Assembly: GCA_018713515.1 (NCBI GenBank)
Contig: DVOO01000033.1
Location: forward strand, 1 to 48,646
Direction of reading: 5' to 3'
Length of the DNA stretch: 48,646 bases
Source: Candidatus Scatomonas pullistercoris
GTDB taxonomy: Bacteria > Bacillota > Clostridia > Lachnospirales > Lachnospiraceae
The position numbers and the translations under genes were made by a program. Position 1 is the first letter of the stretch. The number at the start of each line of letters is the position of its first letter. The notes below the pieces were generated by a model. The model was given only the letters and a program-made list of their open reading frames with translations, was not told where the DNA came from and made no database searches. Positions 35,166 through 42,690 of this stretch are shown one piece after another.

Positions 35166-35222
35166 CAGAGACAGGAATGCCGGAGGGTTCCCAGAAGGGA
35201 TCCTCCGGCATTCCTGTCTCTG
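35166..35222. terminator. Hairpin terminator between the URO-D gene and folD
   Basis: Perfect 21-bp arms (35166-35186 and 35202-35222, GC-rich core GGAATGCCGGAGG) with a 15-base loop, between convergent genes. There is no long T-run on either side, so termination is likely but not textbook. Confidence 0.75.
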
Positions 35223-35227
35223 CCTCG

Positions 35228-36082
35228 TTATTCTTTATGTTTCCGCAGGGCAGCCTCCACCACATGTCCCACCAGAACGGAGGTGGTCACGCTGCCCACC
35301 CCTCCGGGAACGGGGGTAATGGCCTCCACAACAGGCTCCACCTGGCTGTAGTCCACATCACCGCAGAGCTTTCCCGCCTCATTGACATTAATTCCGACAT
35401 CAATGACCGTCTGCCCCGGCGATACGTAGGATGCATCCACCACGCCTGCTCTTCCTGCAGCTACAATCACGATATCCGCTTCCCGCACCACGGAGGGCAT
35501 ATCTTTTGTCCTGGTGTGGCACACCGTCACCGTAGCGTTCTTCTTCAGCAGCATCATGGCCGCCGGCTTTCCCACCACGAGACTCCGGCCCACCACAACA
35601 GCCTTCCTGCCCGTACAGTCAATCTGGTAATGATCCAGAATCTCCATACAGGCCTGGGCCGTACAGGGGGGGAACCCCTGCTCCCGTCCCGTATACACTC
35701 CCACCATGGAGCCGTCCGTAATTCCGTCCACATCTTTCTCCGGGTCCAGGGCACGGATCACAGCTTCCTCATCCAGATGCTTCGGCAGCGGGCGGAAGAT
35801 CAGCACTCCGTGAATGCTGTCATCCTCATTTACTTCACGTACAGCCTCCATCAGTGTCTCCTGCGCCACATCTGCGGGAAGGAGAATCTTCCGGTATGCG
35901 ACGCCCAGAGTCTCGCAGCGCTTAACCGCTCCTCTTTCATAGGAGAGATCGTCTTCTCTCTCTCCCACCCGGATAATTCCCAGCGTCGGTTCCACTCCTT
36001 TTTTCTTCAGAGCTTCCACCTGCATTTTAATCTTTTCATTTAAAGCTGCTGTCACTTCTTTTCCCAGCAGTTGTCTGGCCAT
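35228..36082 (-). CDS. folD: Methylene-THF dehydrogenase (FolD family, probably monofunctional)
   Basis: 284 aa. The FolD fold is clear: GVLIFRPLPKHLDE, DVDGITDGSMVGVYTG, AVVVGRSLVVGKPAAMMLL (NAD(P)-binding) and TPVPGGVGSVTTSVL. The tyrosine of the active site is Tyr48, but the catalytic lysine (Lys56 of human DC301) aligns with Ala52, and the conserved Gln100 aligns with Phe96 (FRPLP for VQLPLP). Both are needed for cyclohydrolase activity, so I expect a dehydrogenase only. In acetogenesis it reduces methenyl-THF to methylene-THF. GGGAGG lies nine bases ahead of the ATG. It is last in the folT-fchA-folD operon, 15 bases after fchA, which supplies the missing activity. Confidence 0.93.
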   Translation of the reverse strand: MARQLLGKEVTAALNEKIKMQVEALKKKGVEPTLGIIRVGEREDDLSYERGAVKRCETLGVAYRKILLPADVAQETLMEAVREVNEDDSIHGVLIFRPLPKHLDEEAVIRALDPEKDVDGITDGSMVGVYTGREQGFPPCTAQACMEILDHYQIDCTGRKAVVVGRSLVVGKPAAMMLLKKNATVTVCHTRTKDMPSVVREADIVIVAAGRAGVVDASYVSPGQTVIDVGINVNEAGKLCGDVDYSQVEPVVEAITPVPGGVGSVTTSVLVGHVVEAALRKHKE

Positions 36083-36097
36083 CTGTGTCTCCCTCCC

Positions 36098-36727
36098 TTA
36101 CTTCAATTTTTTCAGCACATCCTCGAACAGATCCTCCGCTTCCGCGCCATACACAGAAATCATCTCATCACATTTTTGATTCAGTTCTTCTGCGTACTCT
36201 CTGTTCTTCATGCTTTTTGTATTAATATAGACATTCAGACTGGCTCCCTTTAAAGCAGCCCGGCAGCACTCGGCGGCAACGCCCGCGTCGCTGACAGCCA
36301 GCACCGAACCCTTTGCGGCAAATATTTTAACCAGCCCGATGGCCCGGCAGCAGTTCTCCATAATTTCCATGGGCACACGGCATGCCTCAACCAGACACTG
36401 CTCCATGACCCGGGTCTTTTCCGCCTTTTCCTCTTCCGTTCCGGAAGGCAGGCCGTAGGCTTTGGCCAGCGGCGCAAAGCCCTCCGCATCTTCGTCAATC
36501 AGCTGAAGAAAACGGTTCTGGATATCTGTCACCTGTTCCATGAGGCCGCGCAGTTCTTCCTCTACTTCCGCGTACTTTTTCTTTCCTACGGTGAGATTCC
36601 CCACCATGTTGCAGAGCGCCGCTCCTACTGCTCCTACCAGCGCCGAAGCACCTCCGCCTCCGGGGACCGGAGCCTTCGAGGAGAGTACCTCTACAAACTC
36701 ATCACATCCCTTTGTTGCGTAACCCAT
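36098..36727 (-). CDS. fchA: Methenyl-THF cyclohydrolase (FchA, cyclodeaminase/cyclohydrolase family)
   Basis: 209 aa of the FTCD_C family. KAPVPGGGGASALVGAVGAAL (about 18-38) is the signature glycine-rich stretch; MVGNLTVGKKKYAEVEEEL and DEDAEGFAPLAKAYGLP follow, and VMEQCLVEACRVPMEIM and AVSDAGVAAECCRAALKGASLNV complete the helical bundle. It interconverts formyl-THF and methenyl-THF. The start at 36727 has AAGGTGG nine bases ahead; a longer reading to 36754 has none. It is the middle gene of the riboswitch-controlled operon. Pairing with folD indicates the methyl branch of the Wood-Ljungdahl pathway. Confidence 0.94.
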   Translation of the reverse strand: MGYATKGCDEFVEVLSSKAPVPGGGGASALVGAVGAALCNMVGNLTVGKKKYAEVEEELRGLMEQVTDIQNRFLQLIDEDAEGFAPLAKAYGLPSGTEEEKAEKTRVMEQCLVEACRVPMEIMENCCRAIGLVKIFAAKGSVLAVSDAGVAAECCRAALKGASLNVYINTKSMKNREYAEELNQKCDEMISVYGAEAEDLFEDVLKKLK

Positions 36728-36809
36728 TCTACTTTTCCACCTTTCTACACACATTTTCAGGCTAATAATTTTCGGACTTTCCGTCCGGTAAGTGGCTTTT
36801 CCCTGTATC

Positions 36810-37364
36810 TTATCTGCCGGCCCCGGCTCTCGTCTCTGTCCGCAGAAACATCCTGTTCACATAGGTGGTCAGGGGACTAACATACAGCAGATTCACCAGA
36901 ATCGAATTCACAATCACCAGTGCCGCTGTCTGAACGGCACGGGTTACAAATAATTCTGCCAGCGGCCTTCCATACATCAGGTGGAGCCCCAGCAGAGTCA
37001 GTCCCATGGAGCCTGCCAGCCCATGCAGGGCTACAATCAGAAGAATTTTCCAGTAGCTGATCCGGCCCCGAAATACATATTTTTTCATAATTCCAGGCAG
37101 CAGGCCACACAGAACAGCCGCTGCCATAATCAGCGGATTCGGCGCATACCCCTGGAACAGGCTGCCCAGCAGATCTCCTGCAGCTCCGCAGAGACCGCCC
37201 ACAAGCGGACCAAACCAGAGTCCGGCCAGAAAAATCGGTGTTGTACTGATTGTAATGCGCAGGGTAGGACCGATATTAATGGCAAATACCCTGGATAAAA
37301 TAATGTTCATAGCCACCAGTACCGCAGCGGCGGCAACTGTCTTAATGCTCATCTGTTGTTTCAT
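36810..37364 (-). CDS. folT: Folate ECF transporter, substrate-binding subunit FolT
   Basis: 184 aa, six hydrophobic segments. VLVAMNIILSRVFAINIGP at the start, then LRITISTTPIFLAGLWFGPLVGGLCGAAGDLLG (about 36-68) with the RI.. and P..L features of folate S-components. FolT binds folates and uses a shared EcfAA'T module encoded elsewhere. The ATG follows AAAGGAGG by seven bases, and the THF riboswitch lies directly upstream, which supports folate over other vitamins. It is first in the folT-fchA-folD operon; the 82-base gap to fchA shows no signal. Confidence 0.92.
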   Translation of the reverse strand: MKQQMSIKTVAAAAVLVAMNIILSRVFAINIGPTLRITISTTPIFLAGLWFGPLVGGLCGAAGDLLGSLFQGYAPNPLIMAAAVLCGLLPGIMKKYVFRGRISYWKILLIVALHGLAGSMGLTLLGLHLMYGRPLAELFVTRAVQTAALVIVNSILVNLLYVSPLTTYVNRMFLRTETRAGAGR

Positions 37365-37370
37365 TGCACA

Positions 37371-37420
37371 TCCTCCTTTGTCAGCTCATAGCGGCGCAGC
37401 AGTTACCGCACCAAAGAGGA
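37371..37420 (-). promoter_or_regulatory. Possible Shine-Dalgarno sequestration in the folT leader
   Basis: In the mRNA, TCCTCTTTG (complement of 37412-37420) can pair with the folT ribosome site CAAAGGAGGA (complement of 37371-37380), leaving a single bulged base. As there is no terminator between the riboswitch and folT, the switch probably acts on translation. Confidence 0.5.
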
Positions 37421-37442
37421 CCTTGCAAATCATCTCCAATGC

Positions 37443-37541
37443 AGTAGCGGACGCAATATTGCATCGTGGAATTCCAAGCTTCCTTCGTTCCCAGGCAACT
37501 TCCCATCCTCAGGACACTTTACGCGCAATATTTACTCTACT
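37443..37541 (-). promoter_or_regulatory. Tetrahydrofolate (THF) riboswitch
   Basis: The minus strand reads AGTAGAGTAAATATTGCGCG at the 5' end and GATGCAATATTGCGTCCGCTACT at the 3' end, with outer stem AGTAG/CTACT and inner stem ATATTGC/GCAATAT. The central blocks GTAAAGTG and GGGAACGAAGGAAG match the THF aptamer of Firmicutes. It sits 78 bases ahead of folT, the commonest target of this class, and the following genes are also folate enzymes. Confidence 0.87.
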
Positions 37542-37547
37542 ATTGTG

Positions 37548-37576
37548 ACACTATGAAATGAATACTGTTAACTCAA
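37548..37576 (-). promoter_or_regulatory. Promoter of the folT-fchA-folD operon
   Basis: Minus-strand -35 TTGAGT (37571-37576), 17 bp, -10 TAGTGT (37548-37553). The -35 overlaps the last codons of the DUF3786-like gene, and the expected start of transcription falls at the first base of the riboswitch (about 37541). Confidence 0.55.
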
Positions 37577-38212
37577 AGCCTTCAGAGCGCCGATGGAGAC
37601 ATCCCCCACCACCGCCATGTCCTCTCCCATAACAAAAGCCACCGGAAAATTATCGGAGAAGAGAATCTGCGCGGAGGGAGGAAACTCCTCGTCCCCCTCC
37701 CACAGAAGGAACTGCAGATACAGGCCGTTGAGAAATTCAAACGCATAGCCGGCGTCCCCGTGGGACAGCTGTTTCGCGCCGAGCTTCTCCATGACCTCCC
37801 TAAACTTCTGCAATTTATTTCCAAAACCGTATGCCAGCCTGAAAAGGCACCGGCCCTGAAACTGTTTAAAGTACACCTCACCCCAGGGAATTTCCCGGTA
37901 TGTTAGAAATTTTCCTGAGGCCGGCGCAGCGGCCCCCTCTGTCAGAAAGCGCAGAACCAGTATCCTGGCATTCGGCGCATTTTCCAGGGGATAATACTGA
38001 AACTCCTCCCGGTCCAGATGCCGGACCTTGTAGTCCGGCCAGGACACCTGATAGGTTACCCCCATCAGACGGAGCGTAAAAGTCTGTGCCGCAGCATCAT
38101 ACGGAATATTCGTCCTTCTGCTGATATCTTCCGGATTCAGCTGGCGGTAAATCTCCATGTAATGCTCGTAGGGCATTCTCTCTTTACTGTCTTTTTCATA
38201 GGGAAAATCCAT
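37568..38212 (-). CDS. DUF3786 family protein
   Basis: 214 aa, soluble, no membrane segment. I recognise it as DUF3786-like from RLMGVTYQVSWPDYKV (about 47-62), FLTYREIPWGEVYFKQF, GRCLFRLAYGF and WEGDEEFPPSAQILFSDNFP. This uncharacterised family occurs mostly in anaerobes with corrinoid methyl transfer. It lies 19 bases downstream of acsV with no promoter between, and they share a promoter, so it probably serves corrinoid protein activation or repair. It has no cysteine cluster or nucleotide-binding motif. The family call is from remembered motifs and should be checked by profile search. Confidence 0.7.
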   Translation of the reverse strand: MDFPYEKDSKERMPYEHYMEIYRQLNPEDISRRTNIPYDAAAQTFTLRLMGVTYQVSWPDYKVRHLDREEFQYYPLENAPNARILVLRFLTEGAAAPASGKFLTYREIPWGEVYFKQFQGRCLFRLAYGFGNKLQKFREVMEKLGAKQLSHGDAGYAFEFLNGLYLQFLLWEGDEEFPPSAQILFSDNFPVAFVMGEDMAVVGDVSIGALKALS

Positions 38213-38231
38213 ATTTTCAACTCCTGATCCA

Positions 38232-40160
38232 TTATTTCAGATGTACGCTGGGGAACATCTCGCTGTCTGTGTGGGGCAGGAAACAGGCTCCCACAAATTC
38301 ATCCATGTAGGAGGAAACGGTAGAAAGTTCCAGATACGTCATATTCCTGGCCACTTCATACACTTTTCTCTCCGCCTGGGTGGACAGCAGCATGGCATAC
38401 GCTCCCGTCAGCGAAGAGTTCCCGATATAATGGAATTTTTCCTCCGGTATGTCCGGAAACATGCCGATATTTACAGCATTTCGCATATTAATGCCGCTTC
38501 CGATCCCTCCGGCCACATACACATCATCAATCATATCCACTGTGAAATCCAGGGATTTCAGCATCGTGCGGATGGCCGAGAAAATAGCTCCCTTCGCGCG
38601 GATAAAATTATCAATATCCACCTCGGTGATCTCCACATCCTTGACGCTTCCGGCATCCTTCTCAAATGCCAGTACGTAGCTTCCCATCCCGTATTTATCA
38701 TGGCGGATTCTTTCACCCTCCCGGACAAATTTTCCTTTTGCGTTAATTATGCCGCAGGTAAAAAGCTCCGCTATAATGTCAATAATTCCGGAGCCGCAGA
38801 TGCCCACCGGCTTCGTACCTTCTTCCCCGATAACGGAAAAATGTGGCTCCATGGTTTCCTTGTCAATGGTGCAGGCCTCAATCGCGCCGTCTGTCGCCCG
38901 CATGCCGCAGCTGATATCTCCGCCCTCAAAGGCCGGACCCGCTGAACAGGCGCAGCTCATCAGAAAATCCGAATTACCGAACACCAGCTCCCCGTTCGTT
39001 CCCAGGTCAATAAACAGAGACATCTCCGGACGGTTCCAGATCAGGCTCACAAAGGCTCCTGCCGTAATATCGCCGCCGACATAGCTTCCGATATTGGGCG
39101 CCATAATGATATGGGCATCCGGGTGAATATCAACGCCGATATCGGAGGCAAACAGCGAATTTGTCTTAAAGAACGTGGGAATATACGGCTCTGTGCGGAT
39201 CGGCTCCGCGTCCACGCCCATCAGCAGGTGATTCATGGTTGTGTTCCCGGCTATCGCCATGCGGTAAATGTGCTCCTTGGGGAAATGAATACTTCTGCAC
39301 ATTTCCGAAATCAGCGGATTGATGGTCTCCTCAATCACCGCTTTCTGCAGGCGTTTTCCGCCCCCCGGCTTCTGCGACTCAATAATCCGGTTAATAACAT
39401 CAGCGCCATAGCGGATCTGCCCGTTTCCGGAAGAAGCCTTGGCCAGAATTTCTCCCGTCTCCATATTCATAAGAATTGCAGATACAGTCGTCGTTCCGAT
39501 ATCCACGGCCAGGCCGCCGATCACCGCCTTCTCGCCGGCCGGAAGAATATCGTAAACAAATACGTCCCTGCTTGTCTTGCGCACAACACACTGCACATGG
39601 AAATGATTTTCCCGAAAAACGCGCGCCATCTTATGAAGTACAGAATACGGAATCCGGACATGCTCTATTCCCGTGGCAGCCTCCACCGCCCACTCGAACC
39701 GCTCATTATCCGGCATCGTATCATCCAGGGTAGGCGCCTCCATCTGGATCTCCAGGACGCTCATACTGTTTTTCAAAAGGATGCCTGCGTTCTCCACCTG
39801 TTTTTTTGTGTTTTCAAAAAGCTCTATTTCCTGCTTTGAACTTAAATCCGCAACTTTCATTCTGCTCCGGTACGCGGAGGCTATGTCCGGCACTTCCACC
39901 GTCACATCGCCGATCACCTTGCTGCAGCAGGCCAGACGCCATCCGTCCGCATACTCCTCATCGCTGATATGTCGGGTCTTCTTGGATTCCAGCTCCCCCG
40001 CCACCAGCTTCACCCGGCATTTTCCGCACATGCCGTTCCCTGAACAGGGCGCGTCAATGGCCACATTGGACTTCTGGGCCACATTCAGAAGGTTCTCATC
40101 TTCCTGGGCAAATGCATCCACCGTGCCCGCCCCTTCCAGCTGAAACGTAACCTTATACAT
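38232..40160 (-). CDS. acsV: Corrinoid protein reductive activator AcsV (RACo)
   Basis: 642 aa. The N-terminal [2Fe-2S] ferredoxin domain uses Cys39, Cys45, Cys48 and Cys78/79 (APCSGNGMCGKC, then RLACCS). A linker and middle domain lead to a large ASKHA-type C-terminal region with GGLAVDIGTTTVSAILMNM and LFIDLGTNGELVFGN. It uses ATP to return Co(II) in the corrinoid iron-sulfur protein to active Co(I). The start at 40160 has AAAGGA eight bases ahead; the longer reading to 40187 has no site. It follows acsE after a 269-base gap containing its own promoter, an operator-like palindrome and a hairpin, and it precedes the DUF3786-like gene. Confidence 0.95.
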   Translation of the reverse strand: MYKVTFQLEGAGTVDAFAQEDENLLNVAQKSNVAIDAPCSGNGMCGKCRVKLVAGELESKKTRHISDEEYADGWRLACCSKVIGDVTVEVPDIASAYRSRMKVADLSSKQEIELFENTKKQVENAGILLKNSMSVLEIQMEAPTLDDTMPDNERFEWAVEAATGIEHVRIPYSVLHKMARVFRENHFHVQCVVRKTSRDVFVYDILPAGEKAVIGGLAVDIGTTTVSAILMNMETGEILAKASSGNGQIRYGADVINRIIESQKPGGGKRLQKAVIEETINPLISEMCRSIHFPKEHIYRMAIAGNTTMNHLLMGVDAEPIRTEPYIPTFFKTNSLFASDIGVDIHPDAHIIMAPNIGSYVGGDITAGAFVSLIWNRPEMSLFIDLGTNGELVFGNSDFLMSCACSAGPAFEGGDISCGMRATDGAIEACTIDKETMEPHFSVIGEEGTKPVGICGSGIIDIIAELFTCGIINAKGKFVREGERIRHDKYGMGSYVLAFEKDAGSVKDVEITEVDIDNFIRAKGAIFSAIRTMLKSLDFTVDMIDDVYVAGGIGSGINMRNAVNIGMFPDIPEEKFHYIGNSSLTGAYAMLLSTQAERKVYEVARNMTYLELSTVSSYMDEFVGACFLPHTDSEMFPSVHLK

Positions 40161-40218
40161 TCGCACTATCCTTTCCTCATCTAACACTTACGCTGGTCCA
40201 GCGCAGGACAATGTTGTA

Positions 40219-40236
40219 TTGTTAGATATATAACAA
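40219..40236 (-). promoter_or_regulatory. Operator-like palindrome at the acsV transcription start
   Basis: TTGTTA (40219-40224) and TAACAA (40231-40236) form an exact inverted repeat with a six-base spacer. It covers the predicted +1 region just downstream of the acsV -10, the usual position of a repressor site. No regulator gene is nearby. Confidence 0.45.
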
Positions 40237-40240
40237 GCTT

Positions 40241-40269
40241 ATCTTAGCATAGTTCCATCTATTTTTCAA
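40241..40269 (-). promoter_or_regulatory. Promoter of acsV and the DUF3786-like gene
   Basis: Minus-strand -35 TTGAAA (40264-40269), 17 bp, -10 TAAGAT (40241-40246), about 74 bases upstream of the acsV ATG. Confidence 0.65.
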
Positions 40270-40355
40270 TGATATTGCGGGAGAAGGCCGGGAGATTCCA
40301 TGCATAAAATCCCGGACATACGCACTGGCAGGTATCTTGCCTCGAAGATGCAGAA

Positions 40356-40398
40356 CAGCCGCTGTACAGCGGCAGAATCCTCTGCCGTACAGCGGCTG
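40356..40398 (-). other. Long hairpin between acsE and acsV
   Basis: CAGCCGCTGTAC pairs with GTACAGCGGCTG and the stem continues as GGCAG/CTGCC with a small bulge, about 17 bp. There is no T-run on either side, so this is more likely an mRNA-stabilising or processing element than a terminator. Confidence 0.6.
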
Positions 40399-40429
40399 CA
40401 AAAGCATAACCATTCTTGTATTTCCCTGA

Positions 40430-41215
40430 TTAGATCTCCAGATAGGAATCCGCGTACAGAGTATTTCCCTTAAATACATCACAGGTCTTGATGGTCTCCA
40501 TCAGTCTCAGGTCGTTGGGGTTAACGATGGCGGAGGTCAGGCCCTGCATCATGCACATGGCAACCAGAGATGCATCCATGATCGGACGGAGAGTCTTCGG
40601 TGCGCCGTTGGAGTTATTGGACAGACCGCCGGTGGAATTCAGTCCCATATCGGAGATCATTTTGATAAACTCCAGAACCTGCATCTGTTTCTCCTGCATA
40701 CCCTTCACAACAACGAACAGCGGATCAAACCAGATATCCTGATCCTCCATGCCGTGCTCCAGACCTCTCTCAAGCAGAGTAGTCAGATAAGCCATACGCT
40801 CATCGTTATCCTTTGCGATTCCCTCACCGTTGCACAGAGCAATGACGATGGCATCATTGGCTGCCGCCAGATCGATGTACTCGATACGTCCGGAAGCATC
40901 TGCGGAGTTAACGATGGGTTTGCCCTTGGATCTATTGTATACGGAGATACCAGCCTCGATTGCCTTCTTGTTGGCAGTGTCCAGAGCCAGCGGAACGTTA
41001 TCAAAATTCTCCTGCAGCAGAGTAACGGCCCATTTCATAATGTCCTCGCCGTTGTTCTCTGCCGGTCCGATATTCACATCCAGATAGGTGGCGCCGGCAT
41101 CCAGCTGCTGTTTTGCTCTGGTCAGAATCGGCTCCGGATCCTTCTCTGCGAATGCTCTGTTAATAGACGGAGCAGTTACAGAAATTCTTTCTCCAATTAC
41201 TACAAATTTTGCCAT
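40430..41215 (-). CDS. acsE: Methyl-THF:corrinoid iron-sulfur protein methyltransferase AcsE
   Basis: 261 aa TIM barrel of the pterin-binding family. MAKFVVIGERISVTAPSINR, YLDVNIGPAENNGEDIMKW, VPLALDTANKKAIEAG and GKPIVNSADASGR are AcsE signatures, followed by GLSNNSNGAPKTLRP near residue 200. It moves the methyl group from methyl-THF to Co(I) of AcsCD, joining the two branches of the Wood-Ljungdahl pathway. GGAG lies seven bases ahead of the ATG. It is 89 bases downstream of acsC, with a hairpin in the gap. Confidence 0.97.
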   Translation of the reverse strand: MAKFVVIGERISVTAPSINRAFAEKDPEPILTRAKQQLDAGATYLDVNIGPAENNGEDIMKWAVTLLQENFDNVPLALDTANKKAIEAGISVYNRSKGKPIVNSADASGRIEYIDLAAANDAIVIALCNGEGIAKDNDERMAYLTTLLERGLEHGMEDQDIWFDPLFVVVKGMQEKQMQVLEFIKMISDMGLNSTGGLSNNSNGAPKTLRPIMDASLVAMCMMQGLTSAIVNPNDLRLMETIKTCDVFKGNTLYADSYLEI

Positions 41216-41239
41216 AAGTTTTCTCCTTTTTTCTTATTT

Positions 41240-41273
41240 AAACGAAGGCAAGTCGAATGGCCTGCCTTCGTTT
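41240..41273 (-). other. Hairpin between acsC and acsE
   Basis: Exact 11-bp arms AAACGAAGGCA/TGCCTTCGTTT (41240-41250, 41263-41273) with a 12-base loop. On the minus strand only T3 follows, so termination would be partial at most; it may set the acsC/acsE ratio. Confidence 0.6.
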
Positions 41274-41304
41274 TCATTCAGCTTTCAGAGCATATGCTCC
41301 CGGA

Positions 41305-42663
41305 TTACAGCTGGCCGTTTGCCTGCATATCTTTCAGGAATTTCACAAGCTGTACTGCCTCCAGCGGAGCTACAATGATCTCCCAGCCCGGCAGCTTCGC
41401 CTCCAGGTCGCCCTTCAGAACGGCAACTTTTCCGGGGATGATCAGCTTTCTGGATTTCACCTTGCCCTCAACTTCTTCCTTGATGTAGGTAGAAATGGAG
41501 GTGGAGGAAAGCTTTCCGGCTGCCCAGGCAGTCAGAACGGAAAGTCCGCCGGCATCGGAAATTACCAGGTTGCAGGGGATGCCGGAACGCTCCAGCTCTC
41601 CGGATACCAGGAAGTATGTAAGAGCAAAGTCTACGGTGGTCAGGCAGATGGAATTCTCGTCTGCTCCGTTCAGCGGGTAGATGCCAGGAGCCACTTTCAT
41701 GGGCTTCTGCGGATCCGTGAACAGGTTCTGTCTCAGGCCGTACAGCGGCAGAGCCATCGCATAATCCATCTCCTCCACAACAACAATGGAGCCGTACTTC
41801 ATGGTAAACAGTGCGGCCAGAGCCTGCTGCATGGGCTTGTCACCCTGCACAAGGGCTGCCAGGTTCACAATAGAGGGATAGCCGAAGGTTCTGTCCGTAT
41901 CCTTGACTGCTGCCCGACGTACGGAAACGGCTGCCTCAAAGGTTTCCTTAACGCTTCCCATGGTTACATCCAGAACCAGGTTCTTGTTGCCCAGTTTCTC
42001 CAGTGCTGCCGTCGTATCGTACAGCTCGTCCAGATTTGCGCCGGAAACACCCAGAACAACGCCGGCCTCTGTGGCAATCTTGCTCATCTCTTCATAATTG
42101 GACGCATCGGCTCCGTTCAGAACCGGCTTTGCGTCTTTGCAGACATCCAGAGCTGCCTTTGCGGTCTCCGGACATTTGCATCCCAGTACCAGCGTTCTTC
42201 CGGTAGCTGCAGCCTTCTTAACCAGCTCCACATATTTTGCAGAATCTGTATCCTTTGCGTAGTTTACATATACCAGCTCGGTGTACATTCTCTCACCGAT
42301 ACGCTCGTAGTCAACGGCAGAAACGCTGGCCAGTCTCGCGTCAATGGCTGCATCATCCATGCAGGTGCATACGCTGGCCGCGTATCTGGTCTTGCTCACA
42401 AATGTCTTCTCATGTCTGTACAGAACGGTCTCACCGCCCAGGCTGTACTCGTTGTCGCCGGTTCCGACCTTGATGGTCTTCATAGGCGGAGCAGTCGCCT
42501 CAGACAGCTGAGCCAGAGCATCCTCTGACATATGCGGACATGCGGAAATATCCATTGCACCCTGAGCCACCTTCATGGAAAACGCCATACAGGTGGGGCA
42601 TCCGCACTCCTTACAGTTTTTCTTCGGTGTCATTTTAAAAATCTGAATACCTGTTAATGCCAT
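41305..42663 (-). CDS. acsC: Corrinoid iron-sulfur protein large subunit AcsC
   Basis: 452 aa. The N-terminal [4Fe-4S] domain uses Cys17, Cys20, Cys25 and Cys42 (KNCKECGCPTCMAF, SACPHM). A TIM-barrel domain and a C-terminal cobalamin-binding fold follow (VISDAGGLSVLTAWAAGKLSS). With AcsD it carries the methyl group as methyl-Co(III) from AcsE to AcsB. The ATG follows AGGAGG by ten bases. It sits 27 bases after acsD, so cotranscribed. Confidence 0.97.
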   Translation of the reverse strand: MALTGIQIFKMTPKKNCKECGCPTCMAFSMKVAQGAMDISACPHMSEDALAQLSEATAPPMKTIKVGTGDNEYSLGGETVLYRHEKTFVSKTRYAASVCTCMDDAAIDARLASVSAVDYERIGERMYTELVYVNYAKDTDSAKYVELVKKAAATGRTLVLGCKCPETAKAALDVCKDAKPVLNGADASNYEEMSKIATEAGVVLGVSGANLDELYDTTAALEKLGNKNLVLDVTMGSVKETFEAAVSVRRAAVKDTDRTFGYPSIVNLAALVQGDKPMQQALAALFTMKYGSIVVVEEMDYAMALPLYGLRQNLFTDPQKPMKVAPGIYPLNGADENSICLTTVDFALTYFLVSGELERSGIPCNLVISDAGGLSVLTAWAAGKLSSTSISTYIKEEVEGKVKSRKLIIPGKVAVLKGDLEAKLPGWEIIVAPLEAVQLVKFLKDMQANGQL

Positions 42664-42690
42664 GATTCTTTATCCTCCTCTTTTCTCACA

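Noticed and set aside
41257-42528. 423-codon open frame on the plus strand
   Set aside because: Antisense to acsC; same codon-bias explanation, no ribosome site and no domain.
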